Positions 31,032-43,610 are shown, counted from the stretch's first letter. The stretch: 64,000 nucleotides of DNA from Fagopyrum homotropicum (GCA_033239125.1 BSWB01000005.1:22683447-22747446); one strand, 5' to 3'. Translations and numbers: made by a program. Notes: a model not told the origin generated them from the sequence alone.

Positions 31032-32746
31032 TGATCGCTCCAAACGGTGTGTGCAATCTTTAAAATTTATAACCCAAGAAGTATGCTTGAACAAATATGT
31101 GAACCCGTAGTGTACGGGTCAATTGTAATAAAAGCAAGAATTCCAAGGGTCGATCTTAGGGACTTAGGTGAAACAAAGGACAGAATCAGGTTGTCAAATA
31201 TTGCAATTAACTAAAAGCAATTAAAGCAATCAAAGATGATGTATAAAGTCAAGTAAGGGAAAATGCAGATTCTAGGGATTAAAGCATCTAGTTGTGGTTC
31301 CGACTCAAGATCTCAAAGGATAACACACACAAAGCTGAGATTTTGCAAAGGGAAGGTGTTTCTAAGGTGGGAATAGATTACCGGGTAAGTCTCACTACTC
31401 ACTATCCCAAACCAAAGCTCCTATTACCGGGTAAGTCTCAAGGTACTAAGGAAAGGAACTATAATCTCAAACCAAAACACCACCCAAGGGAATAGAATCA
31501 ACCTTTACCTGGTAAGTCTCAGGCTAAATCACAAAGATGGGATGAAGGCACACTCAAACCCCAATAAAGGATAAACCTTTATTACCTACACTTATGATCT
31601 TAGGTAAACAAGCAAAGGAATCACCGGGTAAGTCTCATCCTAGGCTTGCATTGAACCATGAAAGATATAATAAGGATAGGATTTGGCAAACTTAAACTCT
31701 TAACTCAGATAAGGTTCATGAAAGGTTCAGCTCGCTCATTTTATGTACCATCCCGGTCGAGATGTTCCACAGCTGACCGAGGTGTTCTACGGTTAAGGTA
31801 AAGACTCGAGCTTTCAGGGTCCTGCTAGGATTAAGATCATTTTATCATCGTCTTTCCCACAACTTTCAGCCAATCACCCTAGAATCGCATAAGAAACTTA
31901 GCCAACAATCATCATGATAACAATAATCAAATTAATGGAAAAGGAATCAATATTCGAACAAGAAAACCTTAAGAAAAAGGTCTCAAATAACAAACAAACT
32001 GCATTCCACAAGTCACAAATCAGCAAAGACAACAAACCAAAAGAGATCTAAGAAGATCTTACAAACTCCTTCAAAAGCCAACTTCAACTACGATTCCTTC
32101 CTTCCTTGAACTTCAAAAAACTTCCTTCAAAACTCTTCAAAACTCCAGAAATTCCTTGATCCGAAGATGGCTTAATTGTAGAAAATCAGCCCATATATAT
32201 AGGAGAATTATCTTCCAACGATAATAATATCTTAAAAAGATAATTTCTTAGAAAATATATCCATATCTCTCAAAATAAATCAGCCAAATATAATATCTTC
32301 CTTCTAGAAATCCAGCCAAAAATATAAGATATTCTCCTTCCAAAAATAAAGATCTCGCCGGTGACACGGTGTTCGCCTCGGTCGGGACGCTCCTCAAGAT
32401 CACCTCGGTCGAGGTGAAACTATAGCTGACCGAGGTGAATCTCAAATGAATGTGAATCATCTCGAATCTAGTCCAAAATCAATCTTCTAAATCATTTCCA
32501 TGCTTCCTGATATCTTTTCTAAGCTCCAGAATGTAGCTCCAATGACTCCTTAGCTCCCTTAGCTCCATTTTAATGCAAAACATGCCATTTTACCTACAAT
32601 TACAACGAAACTACGTGTAGACCTCGATTCCCGCAAAGGTAGATGAAACAACAATATAATCACATAATATACATCCACACATGCAGATTTATGAAGATAA
32701 AACGTCTAAACTAGTTCCAAAATATAGACCATAATACATGCTATCA
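31032..32746 (-). mobile_element. Athila 5' LTR (1715 bp)
   Basis: On the minus strand it begins TGATAGCATG at 32746 and ends GGAGCGATCA at 31032. A TATA region (TATATATATGGG) lies near 32195. Four copies of ACCGGGTAAGTCTCA on the plus strand (near 31380, 31426, 31508, 31623) lie in the transcribed leader. CACCTCGGTCGAGGTG at 32401-32416 lies upstream of the TATA region. Confidence 0.85.
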
Positions 32747-33902
32747 CATTGAACCCGGAAAGGTGTAATAAGGATAGGATTTGGCAAACTTAACCCTTAA
32801 CTCAGATAATGTTCAGGAAAGGTTCACCTCGTTCAGTTTATGTACCATCTCGGTCGAGATGTTCCACAGCTAACCGAGCTGTTCGTCGGTTAAGGTAAAG
32901 GCTCGAGCTTTCAGGGTCCTGTTGGGATTAAGATCATTCTATCATCGTCCTTCCCAGAACTTTCAGCCAATCACCTTAGAATCGCATAAGAAACTTATCC
33001 AACAATCATCATGATAACAATAATCTAATTAATGGGAAAGGAATCAATATTCGAACAAGAAAACCTTAAGGAAAAGGTCTTAATAACTGAATCAAACAAT
33101 CAACAAACAAGCGTTCCTCAATCACAAATCAGCAAAGACATCAAACCAAAAGAGATATAAGAAGATCTTACAAACTCCTTCAAAAGCTAACTCCAACTAT
33201 GATTCCTTCCTTCCTTGAACTTTAATCCTTCAATACTTCCTCAAACTTCCCTTCAACTTCCTTCAAAACTCTATGAAAATCTCCAGAAAATCCTTGATCC
33301 GAAGATGGTTAAATTGTAGAAAATACAACCCTTTATATAGGAGAATTATCTTCCAAAGATAAAATATCTTAAAAAGATAATTTCCTATAAAATATATCTC
33401 TATCTCTTAAAATAAATCAGCCTAAAATAATATCTTCCTTCCAGAAATCTAGCCAAAAATACAAGATATCTTCTTTCCAAAAATAAAAGATCTCAGCCAA
33501 AAATAAAGATCTCGCCAGCGACAGGGTGTTCGCCTCAGTCGGGACGCTCTTCAAGATCACCTCGGTCGAGGTGGTACTATAGCATACCGAGGTGAATCTA
33601 AACTGAATGTGAAATCTCTCGAATCTGGTCCAAAGTAAATCTTCTTAATCATTTCCATGCTTCCTGAGATCTTCTTTAAGCTCGAGTATGTAGCTCAATG
33701 ACTCCTTAGCTCTCTTAGCTCCATTTTAGTCCAAAAAGTGTCATTTTACCTACAATTACAACGAAATTAGGTGTAGACCTCGATTTCCACAAAGGTAGAC
33801 AAAACAATAATATAATCAAAGAATATACATCCATACATGCAGATTTACGATGATAAAACGTCTAAACCAGCCTCGAGATATAGACTATAATACATGTTAT
33901 CA
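32747..33902 (-). mobile_element. Truncated Athila LTR
   Basis: It ends (LTR start) catgttatca at 33902 and runs down to about 32747, where it is broken at a point matching the middle of the complete LTR (gcattgaacc region). It contains CACCTCGGTCGAGGTG at 33558-33573. Probably the interrupted LTR into which the element at 23487-32746 inserted, but the other half is not in the expected place. Confidence 0.75.
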
Positions 33903-33948
33903 ATAGGTGATGGAATCACTATCATTTAGTTTAGTTTTTAGAGTCTTT
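33903..33948. other. Short spacer between Athila LTRs
   Basis: 46 bp (ataggtgatggaatcac...) without recognisable features; possibly the original target DNA. Confidence 0.4.
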
Positions 33949-35705
33949 TGTTCGCTCCAAACGGTGTGTGCAAGCTTTAAATTTATAACCCAAGAAGTAT
34001 GCTTGAACAAATATGCGAACCCGTAGTGTACGGGTCAATTGTAATAAAAAGCAAGAATTACAGGGGTCAATCACAGGGACTTAGGTGAAACAAAGCACAA
34101 AATCAGGTTGTCAAGTGTTGCAAATAACCAAAAGCAAAAGCAATCAAAGATGATACAAAGTCAAGTAAGGGGAAATGCGGATTCTAGGGAATAAAGCATT
34201 TAGTTGTGGTTCCGACTCAAGATCTCAAAAGATAACGCGGACAAAGCTGAGGTTTGCAAAGGGAAGGTGTTTCTAAGGTGGGAATAGATTACCGGGTAAG
34301 TCTCACTACTCACTATCCCAAACAAAATCTCCTATTACCGGGTAAGTCTCAAGGTACTAAGGAAAGGAACTATAATCTTAAACCAACACACCACCAAAGG
34401 GAATAGAATCAACCTTTACCGGGTAAGTCTCAGGCTAACTCACAAAGATGGGATGAAGGCACACTCAAACCCCAATAAAGAATAAACCTTTATTACCTAA
34501 ACTCATGATCTTAGGTAAACAAGCAAAGGAATCACCGGGTAAGTCTCATCCTAGGCTTGCATTGATTCAAGAAAGGTGTAATAAGAATAGGATTTGGCAA
34601 ACTTAAACTCTGAACTCGGATAAGGTTCAGGAAAGGTTCACCTCGTTCAGTTTATGTACCATCTCGGTCGAGATGTTCCACAGCTGACCGAGGTGTTCGT
34701 CGGTTAAGGTAAAGGCTCGAGCTTTCAGGTTCCTGCTGGGATTAAGATCATTCTATTATCGTCTTTCCCACAACTTTCAGCCAATCACCCTAGAAGCGCA
34801 TAAGAAACTTAGCCAGAAATCATCATGATAACAATAATCAATTTAATGAAAAGGGAATCAATATTCGAACAAGAAATCCTTGAGAAAAAGGTCTCAATAA
34901 CTTAATCAAATATCAAACAACAAGCGTTCCTCAATCACAAATCAGCAAAGACAATCAACCAAAAAGACAATCTAAGAAAGTCTTACAAACTCTTTCAAAA
35001 GCTAACTCCAAACTAGCTTCGTTCCTTCCTTGATCTTCAATCCTTCAATCCTTCCTTCAAAACAGCCAGAAAATCCCTCAATTGTTGGATGCTCTCAACA
35101 TGTAAGTATGGTTGAACTTGTGGAAAATTCAACCCTTTATATAGGAGAATTATCTTTCAAAGATAAATATCTTAAAAAGATAATTTCCTAGAAAATATAT
35201 CCATATCTCTAAAATAGATCTCCCAAAAATAATATCTTCCTTCTAGAAATTCAGCCCAAAAATATAAGATATCTTCTTTCCAAAAATAAAAGATCTCAGC
35301 CAAAAATAAAGATATCGCCGGCGGCAGGGTATTCGCCTCGGTCGGGATGCTCCTCAAGATCACCTCAGTCGAGGTGACACTGTAGCTGACCGAGGTGAAT
35401 CTCAACTGAATGTGAAATCTCTCGAATCTGTTCCAAAGTAAATATTCTTAATCATTTCCATGCTTCCTGAGTTCTTTCTTAAGCTCCAAAATGTAGCTCT
35501 AATGACTCCTTAGCTCCTTAGCTCCATTTCATTGCAAAACGTGCCATTTTACCTATAATTATAGCGAAACTAGGTGTAGACCTCGATTCCTGTAAAGGTA
35601 GATGAAACAACAATATAATCACATAATATACATCCATACATGCAGATTATTGAAGATAAAACATCTAAACTAGTCCCAAAATATAGACTATATTACATGC
35701 TATCA
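33949..35705 (-). mobile_element. Athila 3' LTR of a second copy (1757 bp)
   Basis: It ends GGAGCGAACA (plus tgttcgctcc at 33949) and starts TGATAGCATG at 35705 on the minus strand. The bases above 35705 (minus strand ...GGACAAGTATGGAGTATTT) are the purine-rich tract expected next to a 3' LTR. It has the leader words ACCGGGTAAGTCTCA (near 34291, 34338, 34419, 34535) and the promoter-side word CACCTCAGTCGAGGTG near 35360. Confidence 0.85.
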
Positions 35706-38700
35706 AAATACTCCATACTTGTCCTTGCTTGTCCCCAAGCAAGTTCCAAATCCTAGATACAAGATAGAATGGATTATAAGTCATAAAGATCAAATAAAAA
35801 GTATTTCAAAATATTTTTGTGGTGTGCTCCACTCATAGATCACTCTAAGAGAATGTGATAGCATGAATTATAGTCTATATTTTGGGGTTTGTTTGGATGT
35901 TTTATCTTCAATAATCTGCATGTTTGTATGTATAATATGTGATTATATTACCATTTCATCTACCTTTGCGGGAATCTAGGTCTACTTCTAGTTTTGTTGT
36001 AATCGTAGGTAAAATGGCACGTTTTGCATCAAAAAGGAGCAAAAGGAGCTATGGAGTCATTGGAGCTACATTCAGGAACATAAGAAAACATCCAGGAAGC
36101 ATAGCCACGGATTAAAGATTCACTTTGGACCAGATTTGAGAGATTTCACATTCAGTTGTGATTCACCTCGGTTGACTATAGAGTCACCTCGACCGAGGTG
36201 ATCCAAAGAAGTCGACTCGACCGAGGAGAACACCTGGGACGCGGTGAGAATATTTTATTCTTGGCTGAGATCTTTTATCTTTGGAAAGAGATCTTATATT
36301 TTTGGGCTTGGCTCCTGGAAGGAAGAAGATATGCTAGATCATATATTTTACCTATTTTTATGGGAAGAGATCTTTCTAAGATATCTTATCTTTGGAGAGT
36401 AATTTTCCTATAAAAAGGGTCGGATTTCCCACAAATCCAACATCCTGCATACATCCGCTATCACCTCGCTTACACCTAATACACTGCAGCAGCCATACTC
36501 CAGTTGGGAGATTTGAAAAACCTTTTTCAAGGTTGAAGGAAGAAAGTCTATAGCTTTTATAGCTTTTTAAAGGGTTTTTGTAAGATCATCTTAGATTCCC
36601 TTCTTTGTTGATTGTCTTGTTGGATTTTAATCCAAGGAACGCTTGTTGTTTGATAATTGATTCAGTTATTGAAGCCTTTCTCTTAAGGTTTTCTTGTTCA
36701 TTATTCTCTTTCTTCCCATATATTTGATTAATACTTTCATGATGATGAGTGGTTAATCTCTTTGTGTGATTCTAGGGTGATTGGCTGAAGGTTGTGGGAA
36801 AACACAATGATAGAATGATCTTAATCACAGTAGGACCTTGAAAGTTCGAGTCTTTACCTTAACCCTAAGCATCTCGCTCAGTCGATGAACATCTCGGCCG
36901 GGGTGGAATTTGGCTGACCGAGGTGACTTATCTGATCCGAAACTGAGAGTTAAGTGTTAGAGTTTGCCAAATCCTATTCTTATTATACCTTTCCTGGTTC
37001 AATGCAAGCTTAGCCTGAGACTTACCCGGTAAAGGTTGATTCTATTCCCTTAGATGGTGTGTTAGTTTGAGGTTATAGTTCTTTATCTTAATTCCTTGAG
37101 ACTTACCCGGTAATTGGAGTTATGGTTTTGGATTAGTGAGTAGTGAGACTTACCCGGTGATCTATTCCACTTTAGTAATACCTTCCCTATGCAAAAACCT
37201 CAGCTTTGTCCTCTTATCTTTAGATCTTGAGTTGGAACCTCAACTAGATGTTTTAATCCCTAGAATTGCATATTTTCTTTATTGACTTTTATCATCTTCG
37301 ATTGTTTTAATTGCTTCTGGTTAGTGATTGCTAAAGCTTACCGTAATTGGACTTTGTTTCACTAAGTCCTTGTGATCGATCCCTGAAATTTCTTGCTTTT
37401 TACTACGATTGACCCATACACTGCGGGTTCGCATCCTTGTTTAAAGCTTACGTCTAGGGTTATAAATTTAAAGCTTGCACACACCGTTTGGAGCGAACAG
37501 AATGCTTCATGGCAATTAAAATCAAGACATGATCAAAACATTTTATGAGTATAAGAAAGTTGTTCATCTTTGCAATAAATCATAGAATGCATAATAAATC
37601 ATATTTATCGAAATCAATCATGTATAATCCAGTTTAAACCACCAAGTCAATCAACAAGCTCGAGGTTTCAAGGGCTTCCAAAAGAGGTCAAGAAACGTGT
37701 CAGTGTGGGATGTATATAGGGAAATGTGGTGCTAGAATCCGGGAAAAGGATCTTACTTCACTTTCTTCAAAACTCAACATCTTCCACCAATAAGCTTTGC
37801 TTATTTTACTTTACTTTTTTGGATGCATGGACAGAGGTGTACACTAACCAAAGCCTAGGAGATAAGCAATCATCAATTTCTCGAGATGCCTCAAACCCTT
37901 GATGCACATACCATGACCCGTTAGGAATATCGCTCAATCTGACTTTGGCAAGACACAAACACCCGGCTATGTGAATGGTGCCGAGTTACTCATCATCATG
38001 ATTGACTTCCCCAAACCTATTTATTTCTTTCTAATACTTTCAGCCAACATCTCAACTTCACTTTCACTTGCCTTTCTTTGCTTGCATCCAAATTCTAAGA
38101 TAGGTAAAGGGAGGCAAATATGTATATGAGGGGCAAAAGCATGATCAAGAAGAAGAAGATGAGAGAATATATTGCCTTAGTCATCTCAGGAAGAATGTGA
38201 TAGAACTCATCATGTGGTGTCAACCTTCAAATCCAACATATTTTGATAAAAACAAAGTATTAAACATGCTAAAACTTCAAACAAAGCATTTTTCAAGTTA
38301 AACATATCATAAAACCTTTCGAGCATATAAAGATTTCAAAACCAATTTCCAAACAAAAATCATCACTGAGGTCATATCCAGATAGGAAGCACAAAACGTT
38401 TCGAAAAGTTTCAGTTAAGAATCCACCTCGGTCGAGGTGTTCTAAGTCATCCGAGGTGTTCAATCTCGTTTGGCCAGAATCATCCCGGTCGAGGTCATAA
38501 AAAAATTTCTTAAACTAATTTTCGACGTTTTTTTCAAACAAAAACCTGTATGTATGCATGAAATGGCAGATAAACACATAAAGCTAAATAAGATCATAAA
38601 TATCCATCAAGAGTCATACAAACATACACACATAGTCAAATAAGTACATCCACATACCCCATACTTAGGACACATTGTCGCAATAGGTCAAAATAAGTCT

Positions 38701-38838
38701 AAAGAAATAGAAAAATTACCAGAACTAGCTGGGCTGCATAATAAATAAGAAAGAAATTCATGTTGCTCTAATCCTCGTCCGTTGGTGGTGGTGGTGGTGG
38801 ATGCGGGATGTAGGGGTGTTGAGATGGATCAAATGGCA
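35706..38838 (-). mobile_element. 3' part of second Athila copy, split by a solo LTR
   Basis: Positions 35706-35855 and 37505-38838 are the 3' untranslated region. Positions 37908-38838 align to 23487-24430 of the first copy with scattered differences, ending in the same proline-repeat coding tail (gtggtggtggtggtgg). It breaks at about 38838, where LINE-related sequence starts. Confidence 0.8.
35856..37499 (+). mobile_element. Solo Athila LTR with TSD GAATG (1644 bp)
   Basis: It begins TGATAGCATG and ends GGAGCGAACA. GAATG occurs at 35851-35855 and again at 37500-37504. The TATA box CCTATAAAAAGGG is near 36408. TGAGACTTACCCGGTAA words follow at about 37016, 37100 and 37144. CACCTCGACCGAGGTG is at 36185-36200. 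No internal sequence is present, so it arose by LTR-LTR recombination after insertion. Confidence 0.95.
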
Positions 38839-38901
38839 ACAAAAGGCAAAGGACATATCACTCGTCCTCCGATCTCTCTTCCTGGTCATCTTACGTAGCC
38901 A

Positions 38902-39207
38902 TCATAGGGTCAGCTCTATAGATCCCAATCCACTAGCCATGCCAAAAGCACTCCTGACCTCACGCCATATGCTCCTTTTGTAGCTACATTGAAAGAAAAG
39001 GTGCTCATGTGACTCCTCCCCTTGTCGACATAGATGATAAACCATGTCTATTTCAAGGAATGTCATCCTATCATGCGTTGAAAAACGCCTCAATGTAGCC
39101 ATACATGCAATGAAAGCATGCCTAGGCGTATGTCCTCCATCCCAAATGACTCTATTCCAAGTAACCAACTCCCCTTGCTTACGTATAAGATTATATACCT
39201 TTTTCAC
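38902..39207 (-). pseudogene. LINE (L1-type) C-terminal zf-RVT fragment
   Basis: 101 codons. Motifs such as ELVTWNRVIWDGGHTPRHAF and YHLCRQGEESHEHLFFQC (a C-x(n)-H-x3-FF-x-C arrangement) match the zinc-binding domain (zf-RVT) found after reverse transcriptase in plant L1-like LINEs. The RT itself is not present, and the boundaries (about 38839-39240) are approximate. Confidence 0.75.
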
Positions 39208-39239
39208 TTTAAATTTCCCTCATTGACATATGTTCCTCA

Positions 39240-41600
39240 TTGTAGTCTCTTAAACCTTGGCCTAGGCTAGCCATCTTATCTCTTCCCGCAAGGATGGCTT
39301 TAATCGACGGAAAGTCTCACCAATGAGGTTATTGCTTTCACAATACAATTTATATGATAAGTGTGTATGGGAAGTTTACGTATTGATTGTTTTTCTTACG
39401 TATATAGATGACTAACGTAAAAGTTGAAAACAACAATTATTATTTAGATATGATGTAATAATAAAAAAAAACAAGAATTATTATTTAGATATGATGTAAT
39501 AAGAAAGAATTTGCGTAAGAGTACCCCAAATTGGTCATCTTTGTAAGATGGCCCCCTATATAAAATAATATAAAATAGTACAAAAACTAGAAAATAGGGG
39601 CACTATTGGGGTCTAATTGAAATGATAGTGGATGTACAAAATTTAAATATAATTAGACATTTACTTTATATAGGGAAGCATCATTTGTTTTGTAAAGAGA
39701 GAGAAAAATGGTCATAGAAAGGAACGAGAGAGAGAGGAAGGAGAGAGTGAAAAATAGAAACAGAGGGAATATGGTGAAACGGAGATCCGCCGGAGTTTCG
39801 AGACAAAGATTCCGATGAAGATAAGACTATCATTTCGGAGGCCGATGAGAAAGAGGAGTCCAACGAGGCTTGGTTTCAAACTGCCGGAGTTTCAAGACAA
39901 AGATTCCAACGAAGATGAGGCTATTGTTGCAAAGGCCAACTATAAAGACGAGTTCAAAGAAGATTCCGACTAGGCTTGGTAATTTGGAACCAGATCTGTA
40001 TTTTTTGAGTAGGATATTTCTTCTAGATTTTGGGTATGATTTTGATTTATTTTGTTAAGTAGTATTGTGTATGTGTTTGATGAATTGAGTATATTGTTAG
40101 AGCATTATTGGTACGTTTGGGCATGTGGATTTAATCTTATAGCATTATTTAAGTTTGGTAAAATGTTACCCAATTTATGGGTATCATTATTTTATTGGGT
40201 ATATGTCTATTATTTTTGTGGTATTTTCTTATTGTTATGTATGTTTAAAGTGAAATGTTGGGTATGTTTTATGGGTACCCAAACTGTGTTATAATGACCA
40301 AATGTCATTTGATATTGATGTTTGTGTACAATATCAATTTGTGTAAAATTTGGATATGCTTTTAGTATTAAATGTGATTTAAATTGAAGGAAAAAAATTG
40401 GATTGAGTATGTATACATTGGATGCGAATATTTTACAAAATAAAATACTACCCAATTTATGGGTATGGTATTTTTTGATATTTTAGTTTTTTGGGTATGT
40501 TTTGGATTTTGGGTATGTGTGTTTTCGAGTATGTTTGTGTAATTTGACAAAATTATTTTGGGTATGATAGTGACATTTCTGGGTAAACAAATTTTTGGGT
40601 AGAAGGTGGGAAAGTGTGCATGTTGAGAATTGTGGATTTGTGTAGTATGTGAAGATAAATATCAAAGGTCAGATATGTCAAATCAGATAGGATGCAAATG
40701 TTAGTGGCAATGATTATTTTTTGGGTCTAAATTACAAAGATGGAAAAGGTGGGGGCCAAATTAGTAAGTGTCATAGCCAAAAGGACTCATTTCATCAAAA
40801 ACGCCATGTAATAATAATTAATAAAAACAATTATTATTTGGATATGATGTAATAATAAAAAAATTATAATTTAGTAAATAAAATTTTTTTGCCTTAATTA
40901 GTTATTTGATAAAAGATTTAATTCTAGAAAAAATGTGAGTCCGTCATTTCATCATCAATACGTCTACTTTAGTAAAAATATATAAATATTAACCATTTAA
41001 AAGTCTCTAGTATTAATCATTTAAACGATCAATTGTCAACTCACTTGTAAAATTACGACTCCTTACCTAATTAAAGGTTTATCTACTCCTTATTGAAAGT
41101 TACAACAGGTAAGTTGTGTCGTATTTATTGAAAATTTCAACTTTAACACAAAATCGAACACCGAAAAACAATTTTAACACAAAATTGAACTCTGAAAACC
41201 AACACAGAGTAGCTTATACCTTAATCTATTTTATTCCTTAATCTATTTTGAGTTTGATTAGGTTAATGCACAATCGAACCTTGATATTGGAGTAACTCAC
41301 CCTCCCGCGTTACCTCTTTCGACCTACCATTCGGCAAAACTAGATGGTTTTTGAAGAAGTTATATATTGAAACATGGGAAATTAAAAGTACATATGCCAT
41401 TTTACAATTTTCAATAAAATTAGTCTACAATTTTTGAAGATTCAAATTCATTTTAGCATGTATAAAAAAATTGATATTAGGAGGTCTTTCCAAATGGGCC
41501 ATGACCGTACCCGATGTGGACATACAGCGGGTTAGGCTAATCGAACCGGATGAAAAACCAAAAAGAAAAAAAAGTACAGAGTTTCGGAAACTCGATAGCC
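39240..41600. other. AT-rich intergenic DNA with local repeats, no gene seen
   Basis: A 34-bp word (caattattatttagatatga...) occurs at about 39429, 39475 and 40830. A tandem duplication of about 104 bp (gccggagttt...) lies at 39789-39983. TGGGTA words are frequent at 40029-40600. I saw no exon structure or transposon ends I could support. Confidence 0.5.
39789..39983. repeat. Two-copy tandem duplication, unit about 104 bp
   Basis: The first unit starts gccggagtttcgagacaaag at 39789, the second gccggagtttcaagacaaag at 39893. They are about 75-80 percent alike by eye with small indels. The repeated DNA is rich in GAxGAx triplets and could be decayed acidic coding sequence. Confidence 0.7.
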
Positions 41601-41616
41601 AAATTTGTTAATCTCC

Positions 41617-43292
41617 CTAGGAACGACTGTCTTGAGTTGTTACAATGCCTTGTGTTAAAAATGAAAAGCTAGAGTTCTGAAGCAGCGGGGGAGGATGAAC
41701 ATCAATCATCTCAATTGGCTGCATCGATTTGGCAATATCATCGACCGTAAACGGAATGCTGCAACAGAATAACACAAGGACCTTGAGATCGATCAAAACT
41801 GACTACAAATTATGAACCACTTGAAACAACTTTGAATGATTGAATGATTAACCTTATGTCCTCATCTAGTAGAAAAGGAGTGATTTCGGGATTGCCCAGC
41901 TCATCAGTCATCACACTTCTCATACTCTCAATCACCTATCATCAATCATCACATAACAGCAACCTCATTAACACAAGTTTAAGACTTTCACAAAGCAGCT
42001 CGAGTTTGTTTTCATAAGATTGTAACTTCAATACACACATAGGATCCAGTAGAGACAAGACTGAATCATCAAATTGACTGACCTCAGGAGACACACTATG
42101 GGTTCCGTATTTGTCGTCCCAAAACATAGTACTTATCCTGTATAGTTGTTGTATGCTGAGTGACTGAGACATCAAAAAATGCATCGAATTTTAAGAGTGA
42201 TTCATATATTGTACTTGTAATATAAAATGAGTGGTGTTAGATTGTTTTTCTGCAACTTACAGGACACAAGTCAGTTGTGATATCTGTCAGAGACTTCTTT
42301 TCCTTCTGGTGTACTAACTGCTCACAAGAAACGATAATTTTATGATTTAAAATAAAAAATTATTACATTTCTAAATTTGGCAGAAAAATATCAAAGCCGG
42401 GGAGAGAATTATAGCATACAAAATACAATAATTTCCTAATAGCTAATTCAATACACGAACAAACAACAAACTTCGACAGCATTCTGTAGTACACAGAGGT
42501 CACCAAATGGTAACACAGAAGAGGATGTAGCTTTAACAATTAAGGCTGAGATTAAGGGGAATTCTTTGGAAACAAAGGTTGGATAACAGGCAGCAACGAA
42601 GGGTGAACAGAAGAAAGTTATCAGCAATGAAGGCTGAGAAAACAGAGAAAAAGGCTCACAGCATTAAAGGCCAAAACAACCATTAAAATAATTTCAGTAA
42701 TGAAGGATGAAAAGTGAAGAATTTGTTTGAGAGTACTCATTCAGCAATGAAGGTGAACCATCTCTTTCCCTGGAAAATCAAATCACCCCAATTCCTTGGA
42801 GGTGCGAAGCTTAGAAGGTGTTTCCAGCAAGAATGTTCTTGCCATTAAACTTGTAGGCTGACTAAATTGTCGACAAGATCAGCCTTTTGGAAAAGAGTCA
42901 AATCAGAATTAACAGTTTGAGACATGGTGAAAAAGAATCACATGAGTGGCTATCTTGTGGAAATGAAGGTTGCAAGATACCATGTTAGAATTCTAAACTG
43001 CAAACAACAAGCGGAATAATAACAAATCTGAGAATGAGGATCTTATAGAAGAACAAAGAGAAGTGAAGATTTGCTTTTTAGCATATGCAACAAAATATAA
43101 TACTTTGAAACATAACATAGCAGAATTATAAGGTCATAGTAGCTAGGACTACATATAAAAATTGATTAATTTCTTAATCCAATGGAAATGCAGTAAGATA
43201 TATGTGCTTATAGCCAGTAAAGATGAAAGGCATTTAACCAACAAAGAGTCCAACTGGTTGTCTGATGTATCTGAGCTCATTCCAAGCAGTAC
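41617..43292 (-). CDS. Myosin class XI-type, 3' exons (globular tail/DIL domain), partial
   Basis: Five exons with canonical GT/AG borders can be read: 43243-43292, 42261-42317, 42083-42163, 41853-41935 and 41617-41758 (stop at 41617). Junction phases agree throughout. The peptides include AWNELRYIRQPVGLF, LVHQKEKKSLTDITTDLCP, LSIQQLYRISTMFWDDKYGT, FLLDED and SIPFTVDDIAKSMQPIEM, the end of the cargo-binding globular tail of plant myosins, which move organelles along actin. The motor, IQ and coiled-coil exons are absent: upstream lie about 300 bp of non-coding DNA, then element B, then a gypsy remnant and a PUF fragment. It could be the true 3' end of a gene with a disrupted intron or a captured fragment. 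No stop interrupts these exons. Confidence 0.85.
42318..43242 (-). other. Large myosin intron with short GAAGG-type repeats
   Basis: A 925-bp intron between the first two readable exons. Around 42590-42760 it contains five variants of cagcaatgaaggctga (for example near 42592, 42622, 42660, 42705, 42742). No inserted element recognised. Confidence 0.6.
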
Positions 43293-43610
43293 CTGCAAAC
43301 TAATAATAGTAGAATTTAAGGCTTTGATATTCTCACCAGTTTAATGAGCCAGGTAAGAAAGAAATAGCATAAAGCGACCCTTTAAACCATCTGATAAGCT
43401 CAAATTTGTAGAAAATCAGCCTCTTCAATATGAACAAAATAACACCCGTCTGAATGAAAATTTCATAAACAACCCCCTTAGCCACTTTTTGTTAGCAAAA
43501 CACCACCTGCCCCAAAAATTCCACTAGCTTTTTGTTATAAATTGGACACTTTTTTTTTTCTTCTTTGATTGACATTCAACAATATTTTTTTCACTCCTCC
43601 ACAGAACTAG

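Larger units (their letters stand above)
23487..32746 (-). mobile_element. Athila-lineage Ty3/gypsy element, integrase missing
   Basis: Order in element orientation: 5' LTR (32746-31032), PBS for tRNA-Asp (31025-31008), gag-PR-RT-RNase H frame (30937-26621), 0.85 kb non-coding, ATHILA-type ORF (25770-24362), and 3' untranslated region to 23487, where similarity to the second copy (37908 onward) ends. No 3' LTR follows. Integrase motifs are absent between RNase H and the downstream ORF. Near-palindromes of the CACCTCG-GT-CGAGGTG type are scattered through the element. Confidence 0.85.

Noticed and set aside
39681..39863. Serine-rich minus-strand open frame
   Set aside because: It covers a purine-rich tandem duplication; no start context or family support.
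41942..42184. Continuous 80-residue open frame at the myosin locus
   Set aside because: Only the first part (LSIQQLYRISTMFWDDKYGT...) is coding; after SPE it runs into an intron with a GT donor at 42082, so the spliced exon model was used.
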